Assembly (NCBI GenBank): GCA_945870155.1 | Contig: CAMBSB010000015.1 | Span: 1-55,794 of the forward strand | Reading direction: 5' to 3' | Length of the DNA stretch: 55,794 nucleotides | From: Paludibacter jiangxiensis | GTDB taxonomy: Bacteria > Bacteroidota > Bacteroidia > Bacteroidales > Paludibacteraceae | In this document: positions 46,783-55,750 of the stretch, one piece after another | Numbering within the stretch: the stretch's first letter is position 1 | How the letters are laid out: each line of letters begins with the position of its first letter | Translations under genes and position numbers: made by a program | Notes under the pieces: generated by a model | Database searches by the model: none | Seen by the model: only the letters and a program-made list of their open reading frames with translations | What the model was told of the DNA's origin: nothing

Positions 46783-48705
46783 ATGAAAGAATTTTTTAAA
46801 GTTGTAGAAAAGAAGAAAATTGTATTACCAGACGAAGTGTACGTGTTATTAAACAGTTGTAAAAAATACACTGTTTTTAACACGGTTGAACAATTAGCCG
46901 AAGCGGCTGTAGGCGGTGCAGGGAGCACAAGTTATGAAGTGAAATATGATGTTCCCGGAAAAGGTGAATATACAGAAGCCATTATTCACAAAGTAACAAA
47001 TGGAATTTCTGCAAATTATACAGATGCTTATATGCGTCGTCGTGATCCGGATACTATGGTAATTTCAGATAAATTGCCAAGCGATAAAATTCGTTTCGAG
47101 GATAGATTTGGTTATGAGTTTGAGAATTTAAAAGCCGAGACTTTTAAGTGGATGAAAGACCAAGAGCTTGCTGTATTCTTTTATTTCGCCGGAAATAAGG
47201 GTATAGGAGTGGGTGGTATAGCTATAGCACCAGCTAATGCAGGATTTTTTGCAATGGGTTTGGCTATGTTGCAAAATATTATTTCAGTAGATGATTTAAC
47301 TGATGAATTCAGTATAGATTCTGTAATTTATGTAGCTCCAACTTTCCGTCATACGCATTTCGATGGAAAACAAGTGGTGGTGCATAACCGAACCGAAAAT
47401 CGCCATGAAATTTTTTCATACAATTTATATCCGGGTCCAAGTGCCAAAAAAGGTTTGTATGGTGCTTTGTTAACAAAAGGTGAAAGAGAAGGTTGGATAA
47501 CCGCTCATTGTTCTACAGTACAAGTTGTTAGCCCATATGACAATCTGACAACATTTATGCACGAAGGTGCAAGTGGTGGAGGTAAAAGCGAAATGTTGCA
47601 ACATATTATTCGCGAACCGAACGGTCAGATTATGATTGGCGAAAATACTATAACCGGAGAACGACGTTTAATTAATTTACCCCTGTTTTGTTCATTTAAT
47701 CCGGTAACTGATGACATGGCTTTATGTGCACATTCTATACAGAAGGATAATGGAAAAATTACCGTTTTGGATGCTGAAAATGCTTGGTTTATTCGTGTTG
47801 ACAGTGTAAATGAGTATGGAGATGACCCTTCTCTTGAAAAGTTGACTATTAAACCCAAATCACCCTTGTTGTTTTTGAATATCAAAACTCATCCAAATTG
47901 CACAGCATTAATCTGGGATCATACTGAAGATGGGCCGGGTAAGAAATGTCCAAATCCAAGGGTAATTGTGCCACGCAGTATTGTTCCTTCTGTTATCAAT
48001 AAACCAGTAACCGTTGATGTAAGAAGTTTTGGTGTACGCACGCCTCCTTCATCTTTAGAAAATCCAAACTATGGTATTTTTGGATTGTTTCATATTTTAC
48101 CTCCTGCTTTGGCCTGGTTATGGAGGCTAGTTTCACCACGCGGACATGCAAACCCAAGTATTGTAGGTGGCGATGGTATGGCCTCAGAAGGTGTAGGCTC
48201 GTATTGGCCATTTGCAACAGGTAAAATGGTTACACATGCAAATTTGCTTTTAGATCAAATTTTAAATACACCTCGGATGAGATACACTTTAGCACCAAAT
48301 CAGTATATTGGTGTTTGGAAAGTAGGCTTTAAACCGCAATTACTTATGCGTGAATATTTAGCTCGAAGAGGAAATGCACAGTTAAGAGCCGATCAATATC
48401 AACCGGCTAGATGTTCGTTGTTAGGTTACGAATTGAATTATCTGACTATTGAAGGTGCTAAAATTCCATCTCGTTTTCTTCAAGTACATCGTCAACCAGA
48501 AGTGGGAGTTGAAGGATATGATGCTGGAGCAGAAATGTTAACGGAGTTTTTCAAAAATCAATTAGAACAATACTTAACACCTGAATTAAATCCTTTAGGT
48601 AAAAAAATTATTGAAGCATGTTTGGCTAATGCAACGGTAGAGGAATACAATGAAATTATTCCTATGAATTATCAGTATTCGTTTTTAACTAAAAGTGAAC
48701 AGTAA
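46783..48705 (+). CDS. PEPCK-like DUF4914 protein
   Basis: 640 residues. I believe it is DUF4914. It contains a P-loop GASGGGKSEM at 262-271 and, before it, SAKKGLYGALLTKG (Lys222/223) and WITAHCSTVQV (His242), which align with the metal-binding Lys and His segments of ATP-type PEP carboxykinase. The kinase-2 motif following the P-loop reads MIGENTITGE (Glu287, Asn288) where PEPCK has IGDDEHG. A His- and Arg-rich middle (VYVAPTFRHTHFDG) and WPFATGKMV follow the same pattern. No signal peptide. The reaction is unknown; a kinase or PEPCK-type activity is an inference. Confidence 0.7.
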   Translation: MKEFFKVVEKKKIVLPDEVYVLLNSCKKYTVFNTVEQLAEAAVGGAGSTSYEVKYDVPGKGEYTEAIIHKVTNGISANYTDAYMRRRDPDTMVISDKLPSDKIRFEDRFGYEFENLKAETFKWMKDQELAVFFYFAGNKGIGVGGIAIAPANAGFFAMGLAMLQNIISVDDLTDEFSIDSVIYVAPTFRHTHFDGKQVVVHNRTENRHEIFSYNLYPGPSAKKGLYGALLTKGEREGWITAHCSTVQVVSPYDNLTTFMHEGASGGGKSEMLQHIIREPNGQIMIGENTITGERRLINLPLFCSFNPVTDDMALCAHSIQKDNGKITVLDAENAWFIRVDSVNEYGDDPSLEKLTIKPKSPLLFLNIKTHPNCTALIWDHTEDGPGKKCPNPRVIVPRSIVPSVINKPVTVDVRSFGVRTPPSSLENPNYGIFGLFHILPPALAWLWRLVSPRGHANPSIVGGDGMASEGVGSYWPFATGKMVTHANLLLDQILNTPRMRYTLAPNQYIGVWKVGFKPQLLMREYLARRGNAQLRADQYQPARCSLLGYELNYLTIEGAKIPSRFLQVHRQPEVGVEGYDAGAEMLTEFFKNQLEQYLTPELNPLGKKIIEACLANATVEEYNEIIPMNYQYSFLTKSEQ

Positions 48706-48736
48706 TTTAATTTGAATTTTAAAAGATTATTAAATC

Positions 48737-48775
48737 AAATAACAAGGGTGAAATTTTTTGCTCTTGTTATTTTTG
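48737..48775 (+). terminator. Terminator after the DUF4914 gene
   Basis: Arms AAATAACAAG (48737-48746) and CTTGTTATTT (48763-48772), followed by T. Confidence 0.8.
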
Positions 48776-48856
48776 TTTCATAAGCTATTGTAGAAGCTTA
48801 TAATATTCTTTATAATTCTACTTTTCTGAAATAAAACATAACAAAATATTGAACCA

Positions 48857-48994
48857 TCCCGATAGCTATCGGGAGCACAATAGTAAATAAAAAAAGAAAA
48901 AAAGAACACAATAGCAAAATACCTTTCGGTATCTTAATAAGTAATACTTTGTGATAATGCTAAAAGCATTATTTACTAATGTGAACTATTGTGC
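48857..48994. repeat. Inverted-repeat element with CCCGATAGCTATCGGG palindrome
   Basis: Begins with a perfect palindrome TCCCGATAGCTATCGGGA (48857-48874). Next to it, GCACAATAGTAAATAA (48875-48890) is inverted at 48969-48978 (TTATTTACTA) plus 48985-48994 (ACTATTGTGC), with 6 extra nt between. No coding capacity. Confidence 0.7.
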
Positions 48995-49163
48995 CTAATG
49001 TGGTTCATTCTTTAATTTGGTAAAGTATAAATAATCAAAACTTTAAATGCTGCTTATTACATTTTCAAGTCACTTTATATGTCATCCTAAATATTTGATG
49101 TGAATTTATTGTCATCTGTTTTCAAACAATTTAGTATTAAGTTTCATTTTCATTATTTTTTTT

Positions 49164-49171
49164 TACCTTTG
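49164..49171 (+). promoter_or_regulatory. -7 promoter box of the CorC-like gene
   Basis: TACCTTTG, about 95 nt before the ATG. Confidence 0.45.
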
Positions 49172-49264
49172 CATTTATTATTTGTTGATTCGAAAAATAA
49201 TTTTTTAGCATTAGTATTAGTTATTTTTCAATAGAACACATGTTTTCAATACTCTAAATTATAA

Positions 49265-50542
49265 ATGGAATTATTAATTATCATTGCATTAGTCATTTTA
49301 AATGGAATTTTTTCAATGTCAGAAATGTCTTTAGTTTCTGCACGAAAATTCAAACTTGAAAGCGCTAAAAAAAAAGGGAGTAAAGGTGCTAAAACAGCAT
49401 TGGAACTATCCGAGAACCCTACAAAATTTTTTTCAACAGTTCAAATAGGTATCACCCTTATTGGTATCTTGTTGGGGGTTTATAGTGGTCAAAATATAAC
49501 GCACGATTTTGAACTATTTCTAACACGTTTTTCCATTTTAGACCCTTATGCTCATGACCTTGCAGTAATACTGGTTGTAATTGCGGTTACATATTTGTCT
49601 ATCGTATTGGGCGAATTGCTTCCAAAACGCTTGGGACTTACTTTTCCTGAACCGATTGCAATTTTTCTGGCAAAACCCATGAAAATATTAGCTATAATCA
49701 CTTCCCCTTTTGTATGGCTTTTGACTGTTTCAAACGATATTATAATTAAAATACTGGGAATTAAAAGTACAATTGAAAGTAAAGTATCTGAAGAGGAAAT
49801 TAAATCAATAATTAAGGAAAGCGCCGATGGCGGAGAGATACAAGACATTGAACAAGACATTGTAGAACGTGTTTTCGAATTCGGTGATAGAAAAGTAAAT
49901 TCATTGTTTACTCATAAAAACGATATAGTTTTTTTTGAAGAAACTGACGATATTCAAACAGTTAGGCAAAAAATTACTGAAGAGAAACATTCAGCATATC
50001 CTGTTTGCACAGGGAATGATATTGATAAGATTATTGGAATTGTATTGCTTAAAGACTTGTTTACTCCTTCTATCGAAAAGAATTTCAATTTACGGGATTT
50101 TATTAAAGAACCGTTATTTTTAACGGAAAATACTTATGCATATAAACTTTTAGAACTTTTTAAAGCTAAACGAATGCACTACGCTATTGTTGTGGATGAA
50201 TATGGCTCCACAAAAGGCATAGTAACAATGGATGATGTGGTAGATGCACTGATTGGTGATGTGACCGAACATAACCAAAATGAATATCAAATTACTCCAC
50301 GCGATGAGAACAGTTGGTTTGTTGATGGGCAATATTCATTTACAGAGTTTCTCAGATACTTTGATATTGAATTGCATGAAGAAATTGACAGTGATTTTGT
50401 TACAATTGCAGGATTTTTTATTTATAAATTTGAGAATCTTCCTAATATTGGCGATAAACTTTCAATTGATTCCTTTAAGCTGGAAATTATCGATAAGGAC
50501 GGTCAGAGAATAGATAAAATTCTTGTTACAAAAACAAATTAA
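49265..50542 (+). CDS. CNNM/CorC-family transporter-associated protein with CBS domains
   Basis: 425 residues. The membrane part (1-180) has the DUF21/CNNM layout, opening with ILNGIFSMSEMSLVSARKFKLES and with ATYLSIVLGELLPKRLGL-like sequence near 115-130. Two CBS domains follow (about 200-330: KIIGIVLLKDLF, GIVTMDDVVDALIGD) and then a CorC_HlyC domain (about 340-425). The family is linked to Mg2+ or Na+ efflux; older annotations call it hemolysin-like. It converges on xseA. Confidence 0.92.
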   Translation: MELLIIIALVILNGIFSMSEMSLVSARKFKLESAKKKGSKGAKTALELSENPTKFFSTVQIGITLIGILLGVYSGQNITHDFELFLTRFSILDPYAHDLAVILVVIAVTYLSIVLGELLPKRLGLTFPEPIAIFLAKPMKILAIITSPFVWLLTVSNDIIIKILGIKSTIESKVSEEEIKSIIKESADGGEIQDIEQDIVERVFEFGDRKVNSLFTHKNDIVFFEETDDIQTVRQKITEEKHSAYPVCTGNDIDKIIGIVLLKDLFTPSIEKNFNLRDFIKEPLFLTENTYAYKLLELFKAKRMHYAIVVDEYGSTKGIVTMDDVVDALIGDVTEHNQNEYQITPRDENSWFVDGQYSFTEFLRYFDIELHEEIDSDFVTIAGFFIYKFENLPNIGDKLSIDSFKLEIIDKDGQRIDKILVTKTN

Positions 50543-50611
50543 ACTAAACAAAATTCTTCAATCGATAATCTATTCAGACTTTGATTTGTGTGTTGAAAGT
50601 TAATTTAAAGT

Positions 50612-51844
50612 TTAAATGTTTACACAACTTTCAAAATCCCCATCAACTATAAATGTACGGATTATATCCCCATCTTTAACTTGCTTTATAGAGTTTATTC
50701 TTTTTCCGTTTATTGTTGTAATCGTATAGCCGTGTTTAAGTAGAAAAGCAGGGGAGTAGGTGTCAATATTCTTCTCAAGCAAAATAAGTTTATTTTGCTG
50801 ATTGTTAAATAGTAATCTTACCGAAGTTCGGACTTTATTTTTTATTCTTTCCAGCAATAATAATTTTGTTGAAACTTTTGCCTGTAAAGCATTTTTAAGT
50901 TTCCACTTCACATCCGACAAATAATGATTTTGGTTTGCTAGTAAGTTTTTTGAATAATTCACAATGTCCGTTATTAGTCCATAGGCTTCATTTTCTGCTT
51001 TTTGCATTGTTTCAATCAACAATTCTGCTGCTGCTGTTGGTGTTTTCACCGAAGTATGTGCTACCAAATCTAATATAGAAACATCGCGTTGATGACCAAT
51101 GCCAGCAATTATTGGTAAAGGAAATTGTGCACAATTCAGTGCTAAATCGTAAGCGTCAAAACAAGCCAAATCGGTTACAGCACCACCACCTCGTATAATT
51201 ACCACCACATCGAATAAATCAGCATGGTTGTAAATTTTTTCTAAAGCTGAAATGATAGATGATTCAGCCTGATCGCCTTGCATTACAGCAGGAAAAAGTT
51301 TGGTGTAAAAAGCAAATTGGTTGGAACTGTTTTTTAACTGATCACAGAAATCGCCATAACCTGCCGCAGTAGCCGATGAAATAATAGCGAGACGTTGTGG
51401 TAAAACCGGGAAATCAATTTGTTTATTCATGTCAACAATTCCGTCAGCCTCCAACTGCCTGATAATTTTTAAACGGCGTGCAGCCATTTCGCCTATGGTA
51501 AATGTGGGGTCAATGTCCTTCACATTTAAACTAAACCCATAAACGCCATGAAAATCAACCGAAATAGCAACTAATACATTGAGTCCGGCCGATAGCGTTT
51601 GTCCGGTGCTGCTCTCAAAATAGGGCTTTAGCATGCGGTATGTCGAAGACCATATTGTTGCTTTTGTTTTTGCAAGCAAAGCATCAGTATCACTGTCTTT
51701 TTCAATAAATTCCAGGTAGCAATGTCCATTGTAATTTTCTCTCAATTCACTTATTTCGGCACGTATCCATACTGGCGTATCAAAATTTAATTTTAGCGTT
51801 TCTTGTATGCGATTAGTAAGTTCCGAAAGAGTTATTGAGTTCAT
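50612..51844 (-). CDS. xseA: Exodeoxyribonuclease VII large subunit
   Basis: 410 residues. An N-terminal OB fold (LTNRIQETLKLNFDTPVWIRAEISELRENYNGHCYLEF) is followed by the catalytic domain with AIISSATAAGYGDFCDQL, IIRGGGAVTDLACFD and AGIGHQRDVSILDLVAHTSVKTPTAAAE. It degrades single-stranded DNA together with the small subunit XseB, which is not in the window and for which there is no room downstream. It follows the subtilase gene by 45 nt. Confidence 0.95.
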   Translation of the reverse strand: MNSITLSELTNRIQETLKLNFDTPVWIRAEISELRENYNGHCYLEFIEKDSDTDALLAKTKATIWSSTYRMLKPYFESSTGQTLSAGLNVLVAISVDFHGVYGFSLNVKDIDPTFTIGEMAARRLKIIRQLEADGIVDMNKQIDFPVLPQRLAIISSATAAGYGDFCDQLKNSSNQFAFYTKLFPAVMQGDQAESSIISALEKIYNHADLFDVVVIIRGGGAVTDLACFDAYDLALNCAQFPLPIIAGIGHQRDVSILDLVAHTSVKTPTAAAELLIETMQKAENEAYGLITDIVNYSKNLLANQNHYLSDVKWKLKNALQAKVSTKLLLLERIKNKVRTSVRLLFNNQQNKLILLEKNIDTYSPAFLLKHGYTITTINGKRINSIKQVKDGDIIRTFIVDGDFESCVNI

Positions 51845-51889
51845 TTTGAGTTATTTGGTTTATGATTTTTTTTAGAGTAGGATTAATAA

Positions 51890-53542
51890 TTATTCAACAA
51901 GAATCTTGTGAGTTTCAGTGTTTTCTTCCCTAACAATTCGTATAAAATAAATACCGGCTGATATTTTATCAGTTTGTAATTGGGTTGATTGATTTGTAAT
52001 TATTTTAGAATCAATAATTTGACCAATTTGATTGATCAATTGTATTTGTGTATTATTATGATTGTTATTTTGTAAATTATAAACTTGAATTGAATGATTT
52101 GCTTTGTTGTATATGATTTTATAATTTTTTAAACTACTTTCGTTAGCCCTATCTACAGCGGTTATTATCATGCTGGCTTTCTTAAAATCGGGGATGCCAT
52201 AACCTAATGGATCAATAGGATTTGAATAATTTGATGCACTCTTTTTCACAGATTCAATAATGTCTTTGATACTTTTTCCTGTGAAATTGGATTTAATATA
52301 TTGCATATAACAAGCCATCATACCTGCAATTATCGGACTTGAATAGGATGTTCCATTTCCTCCTTGAGAAGTGCCAATAATGTTCACAAAAGCCGTAGCA
52401 GTTCCCATGGCGCAAACTTCTGGTTTAATTCTAAAGTCGGAACTTGGACCAAATGATGAAAAAGTGGATGCTGCTCCCGAAGAAGTTACTGCGCCAACTG
52501 AAAGAATGTCATAGGCATCGGCTGGTGAACCCAAGTATTTCCATGTTTTATTTCCATCATTTCCCATGCTATTGCAAACTATTATACCTTTGTGCGCTGC
52601 CATAGTGGCTGCTATACTTGCTCTCGAAACCTTTCCGTTCATATCAGCATAAGTAAAATTCATGGGTACGGTGTCGAACGTTGTATATCCTAATGACGAA
52701 TTTACGACATCGACTCCTACACTATCGGCAAATTCTATTCCGGCTACCCAGAAATCAGTTTCAACTAAGTATTCTGTGGGAGCGTATTCTGTCCGAATCA
52801 ACCAAAATGATGCGTGTGGTGTAGACCCAAGATAATTTTCAGGTTTATTTCCTGTCATTATAGATAAAACATTAGCGCCATGCGCATCTTCGGCATAAAT
52901 ATTCGAGGTGGGTTCAATGATGTCTTTTGTTCCTAGCAATCTGCTCTGTAAACGCAAACTATCAAAACAAGCATTGACATTTACATTATTAAAACCTGCA
53001 TCAATAACACCTACATGAATTCCCTTTCCGGTATAACCCAAATTGTGAAGATAGCTGCCATTAACTTGATTTATTTGCGTGGCAGTCATTCCATAAGTCA
53101 ATGTTTCAGTTGATTTTTTTATATTCGATTTGATGTTAGCAGGTGAGCTTTTTATCCCTGTAAATTGCACTTTTTTCACAAAAGGTAGTTGGCGAACCAG
53201 ACTCATTTTACTCGAGTCATTGGCTATCACTGTTATTCCATTCATCCATTTGCTGCGCGAGTGCACTTTAATCCCTAAATTGCTTATCTGTTTCACATAA
53301 TATGTATTTACTGGCAAATCGGTTGAATCACAGACAATTCCAAAATACGAACGACGGGTTAATGCCTTGTTGGATAAGTATTCCGATGGATTTGAGAGTG
53401 TATAAGGTGAGTTGTTTTTGTCGGTAAATTGCACAAAAAAGTAATAGCTTTCGGATGCAGATAATACCGACCCTGTTAAAAACACAAAGCTAAATATGGT
53501 AATTATATGAAATCTCGAAAAAGCGAATAAAAATTGCCTCAT
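51890..53542 (-). CDS. Secreted S8 (subtilisin-like) peptidase with T9SS sorting tail
   Basis: 550 residues. An N-terminal signal peptide (about 1-30) precedes a propeptide. The S8 domain has the Asp in VGVIDAGFN, the His in DAHGANVLSIMTG and the nucleophile Ser399 in GNGTSYSSPIIAG. The last 85 residues (SIQVYNLQ, IQLINQIGQIIDSK, AGIYFIRIV) are a type A type IX secretion sorting domain, so the enzyme should be carried through the outer membrane and anchored or released outside. It has its own promoter (TATTTTTG on the minus strand, 53576-53569). Confidence 0.95.
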   Translation of the reverse strand: MRQFLFAFSRFHIITIFSFVFLTGSVLSASESYYFFVQFTDKNNSPYTLSNPSEYLSNKALTRRSYFGIVCDSTDLPVNTYYVKQISNLGIKVHSRSKWMNGITVIANDSSKMSLVRQLPFVKKVQFTGIKSSPANIKSNIKKSTETLTYGMTATQINQVNGSYLHNLGYTGKGIHVGVIDAGFNNVNVNACFDSLRLQSRLLGTKDIIEPTSNIYAEDAHGANVLSIMTGNKPENYLGSTPHASFWLIRTEYAPTEYLVETDFWVAGIEFADSVGVDVVNSSLGYTTFDTVPMNFTYADMNGKVSRASIAATMAAHKGIIVCNSMGNDGNKTWKYLGSPADAYDILSVGAVTSSGAASTFSSFGPSSDFRIKPEVCAMGTATAFVNIIGTSQGGNGTSYSSPIIAGMMACYMQYIKSNFTGKSIKDIIESVKKSASNYSNPIDPLGYGIPDFKKASMIITAVDRANESSLKNYKIIYNKANHSIQVYNLQNNNHNNTQIQLINQIGQIIDSKIITNQSTQLQTDKISAGIYFIRIVREENTETHKILVE

Positions 53543-53568
53543 TATATTAAAGTAAAAATTAGTTGTTA

Positions 53569-53576
53569 CAAAAATA
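53569..53576 (-). promoter_or_regulatory. -7 promoter box of the subtilase gene
   Basis: TATTTTTG on the minus strand matches TAnnTTTG, about 28 nt before the ATG. Confidence 0.45.
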
Positions 53577-53643
53577 CTATTTTTTTTGGTAACAATTATT
53601 TTTGGCTCAATGTTTAAAAAACATTAAATATGAAATGGATATA

Positions 53644-53673
53644 TTGCACAATTACGAAAATATCGTAGATTTG
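53644..53673 (+). promoter_or_regulatory. Promoter of the BlaI/BlaR-like operon
   Basis: TTG (53644-53646), 19 nt, TAGATTTG (53666-53673): a good Bacteroidetes promoter. Both halves overlap the proposed BlaI operators. Confidence 0.6.
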
Positions 53674-53686
53674 CGAAGATTTCGTA
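53653..53686. promoter_or_regulatory. Two dyad operators, likely BlaI sites
   Basis: TACGAAAATATCGTA (53653-53667) and TGCGAAGATTTCGTA (53672-53686) are 15-bp dyads with 5-nt arms, centres 19 nt apart. They cover the spacer and -7 box of the promoter, as expected for an autoregulating repressor. Confidence 0.55.
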
Positions 53687-53729
53687 ATAAACTGAAAATA
53701 TAAACGTTATAAGTATTATTAAAAAGGAT

Positions 53730-54086
53730 ATGGAAAAACTAACAAATCAGGAACAAGAGTTAATGCTGATAATATTTCAGCAGGGTAGGGGCTTTATCAA
53801 GGATTTTATAGATAAAATGGAAGAACCGCGTCCACCATACACAACCGTGGCTTCCATAGTAAAAAATTTAGAACGAAAATCCTACCTAAAATCAACACGT
53901 TATGGCAATACATACGAGTATTGTCCTACGATGGACGAAAGTGAGTATAAATCGAAATTTATGTCGGGCGTGGTGGAGAATTATTTCGAGAATTCGTATA
54001 AAGAAATGGTGAGTTTCTTTGTAGAAAAACAGAAAATATCGGCAGAAGAATTACAGGAAATAATCAAACTAATAGAGAAAAAATGA
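53730..54086 (+). CDS. BlaI/MecI/CopY-family repressor
   Basis: 118 residues. Winged-helix DNA-binding domain with TNQEQELMLIIFQQGRGFIKDFIDKM and PPYTTVASIVKNLERKSYLKSTRYGNTYEY, the usual recognition helix and wing, then a C-terminal dimerisation helix. It should repress its own operon through the dyads upstream and be cut or released when the M56 partner is active. It overlaps the next gene by 4 nt (ATGA). Confidence 0.93.
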   Translation: MEKLTNQEQELMLIIFQQGRGFIKDFIDKMEEPRPPYTTVASIVKNLERKSYLKSTRYGNTYEYCPTMDESEYKSKFMSGVVENYFENSYKEMVSFFVEKQKISAEELQEIIKLIEKK

Positions 54087-55750
54087 ACGCAATCCTAATT
54101 TATTTTTTAAAAGTAAACATTGCTATAGCTTTGTTTTATATGTTTTACCGACTCTTTTTTGCAGGCGATACACTTTGGAAAACACGTCGTATTTATATGC
54201 TCTTTACAATACTTGTGTCGTTTTTGTATCCGTTTTTGTCCATTCAAAGTTGGATTGAAGGTCAACAACCTGTGAAAGAAATACTGAGCAATTATGTTTC
54301 ATTACAAGAGTTTACAGTTACGCCAAACGATAATCTAGTGTTTTTTAGTCTTGAAAATGTGCTCTTAACCCTATATGGATTAATAACGTTTATTCTTTTA
54401 ATTCGGTTGATTTTACAATTATCATCCATTCTGAAAATAAGACTATCTGGAAAAATGCAACTGATTCATGGAGTTCATGTAGTTGTTCTAGAAAAGGAAA
54501 TAACACCATTTTCGTTTTTCTCCACAATATATATGAATCCATCATTGCACAATGATGAAGAAAAAAACCAAATTTTATTACACGAACTTACACATGTAGG
54601 CCAACTACACAGTGTAGATGTGGTTATTAGTGAACTGCTGTGTATTGCATTTTGGATAAATCCTGCCACTTGGTTACTTAAACGTGAGATTCGCCAAAAT
54701 CTTGAATATTTGGCAGATAATCAAGTTCTTGAGTCAGGCATTGACTCAAAAAGTTATCAATATCATTTGCTGCAATTATCCTATCAATGTCCCGATTATA
54801 AACTCACAAATAAATTTAATATTTTACCAATTAAAAAACGTATTATTATGATGAACCAACAAAAATCTCGCAAGTCAACAGTGTTAAAATACATGTTGAT
54901 TGTGCCTCTATCGCTTACGCTTGTATTTATAAGCAATGCCGAAACATTTGCCTCGTCAGTAGAGCAAATTTCACAACAAAAAGTGGATACACCTGCTGAA
55001 AAAACAGTCAATGTAACCCCAAAAACCAATTCTCCATCCAAATTGGATGAAATAGTTGTAGTTGACAATGGTCAGCAGGTTGACCAAAAGAAAAAGGAAC
55101 AAGCACCACCGCCTCCACCTCCAACAAATTTAGATGAAATAGTTGTAGTTGGTTATGGTCAGCAGGTTGACCAAAAGAATAAGGAACAAGCACCACCTCC
55201 ACCACCAGCTCCAAATGATCAAGTTTTTATGGTTGTTGAAAAAATGCCACAATATCCGGGTGGTGATAAAGAATTATTTAAGTATTTAGCAACAACTGTA
55301 AGATATCCGGTTGAAGCACAGAAAAACGGTATTCAAGGCCGTGTAATCTGTAGTTTTATTGTTAAAAAGGATGGATCTATAGATAGCGTAAAGGTGTTAA
55401 GGTTTATTAATTCATATTTAGATAATGAAGCTATTAGAGTAATTAAAAATATGCCAACTTGGACACCGGGTGAACAAAGAGGAGAGAAAGTGAATGTAAA
55501 ATATACCTTGCCAATTAATTTTAGATTGGATGACAATAGCAAACCTCAGATTGGAGTTACACAAAAAGTAGGAAGTGAAAAGCAACCTTTGTATATACTT
55601 GATGGCAAAGAAGTACCAACAGATTTTCAAATAAATACAATTAAACCCGAAAATATTGAAAAAATTGAAGTCTTAAAAGATGCCTCAGCCACTGCTATTT
55701 ATGGAGAAAAAGGGAAAAATGGAGTGATTTTGATTACAATGAAAAAATAA
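54083..55750 (+). CDS. BlaR1-like M56 peptidase with TonB and SusC-plug-like parts
   Basis: 555 residues. Membrane segments near 1-120 precede the zinc peptidase motif HELTH (His167-His171), with Glu208 in NLEYLADNQ, and a further membrane segment near 268-290. Then come two 29-residue copies of a linker (about 320-348 and 349-377) with LDEIVVV, GQQVDQK and a proline run, a TonB C-terminal domain (about 385-475) and a tail (about 505-555) with LYILDGKEVP and IEVLKDASATAIYGEKG, as in the plug of SusC-type receptors. M56 and TonB domains together are common in Bacteroidetes; the SusC-like parts are less so. It likely senses an envelope signal and controls the repressor. Confidence 0.88.
   Translation: MNAILIYFLKVNIAIALFYMFYRLFFAGDTLWKTRRIYMLFTILVSFLYPFLSIQSWIEGQQPVKEILSNYVSLQEFTVTPNDNLVFFSLENVLLTLYGLITFILLIRLILQLSSILKIRLSGKMQLIHGVHVVVLEKEITPFSFFSTIYMNPSLHNDEEKNQILLHELTHVGQLHSVDVVISELLCIAFWINPATWLLKREIRQNLEYLADNQVLESGIDSKSYQYHLLQLSYQCPDYKLTNKFNILPIKKRIIMMNQQKSRKSTVLKYMLIVPLSLTLVFISNAETFASSVEQISQQKVDTPAEKTVNVTPKTNSPSKLDEIVVVDNGQQVDQKKKEQAPPPPPPTNLDEIVVVGYGQQVDQKNKEQAPPPPPAPNDQVFMVVEKMPQYPGGDKELFKYLATTVRYPVEAQKNGIQGRVICSFIVKKDGSIDSVKVLRFINSYLDNEAIRVIKNMPTWTPGEQRGEKVNVKYTLPINFRLDDNSKPQIGVTQKVGSEKQPLYILDGKEVPTDFQINTIKPENIEKIEVLKDASATAIYGEKGKNGVILITMKK

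Larger units (their letters stand above)
48706..49264. other. Intergenic region with terminator and inverted-repeat element
   Basis: About 560 nt without a gene. It holds the DUF4914 terminator (48737-48775), an inverted-repeat element (48857-48994) and the -7 box of the CorC-like gene (49164-49171). Confidence 0.65.
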
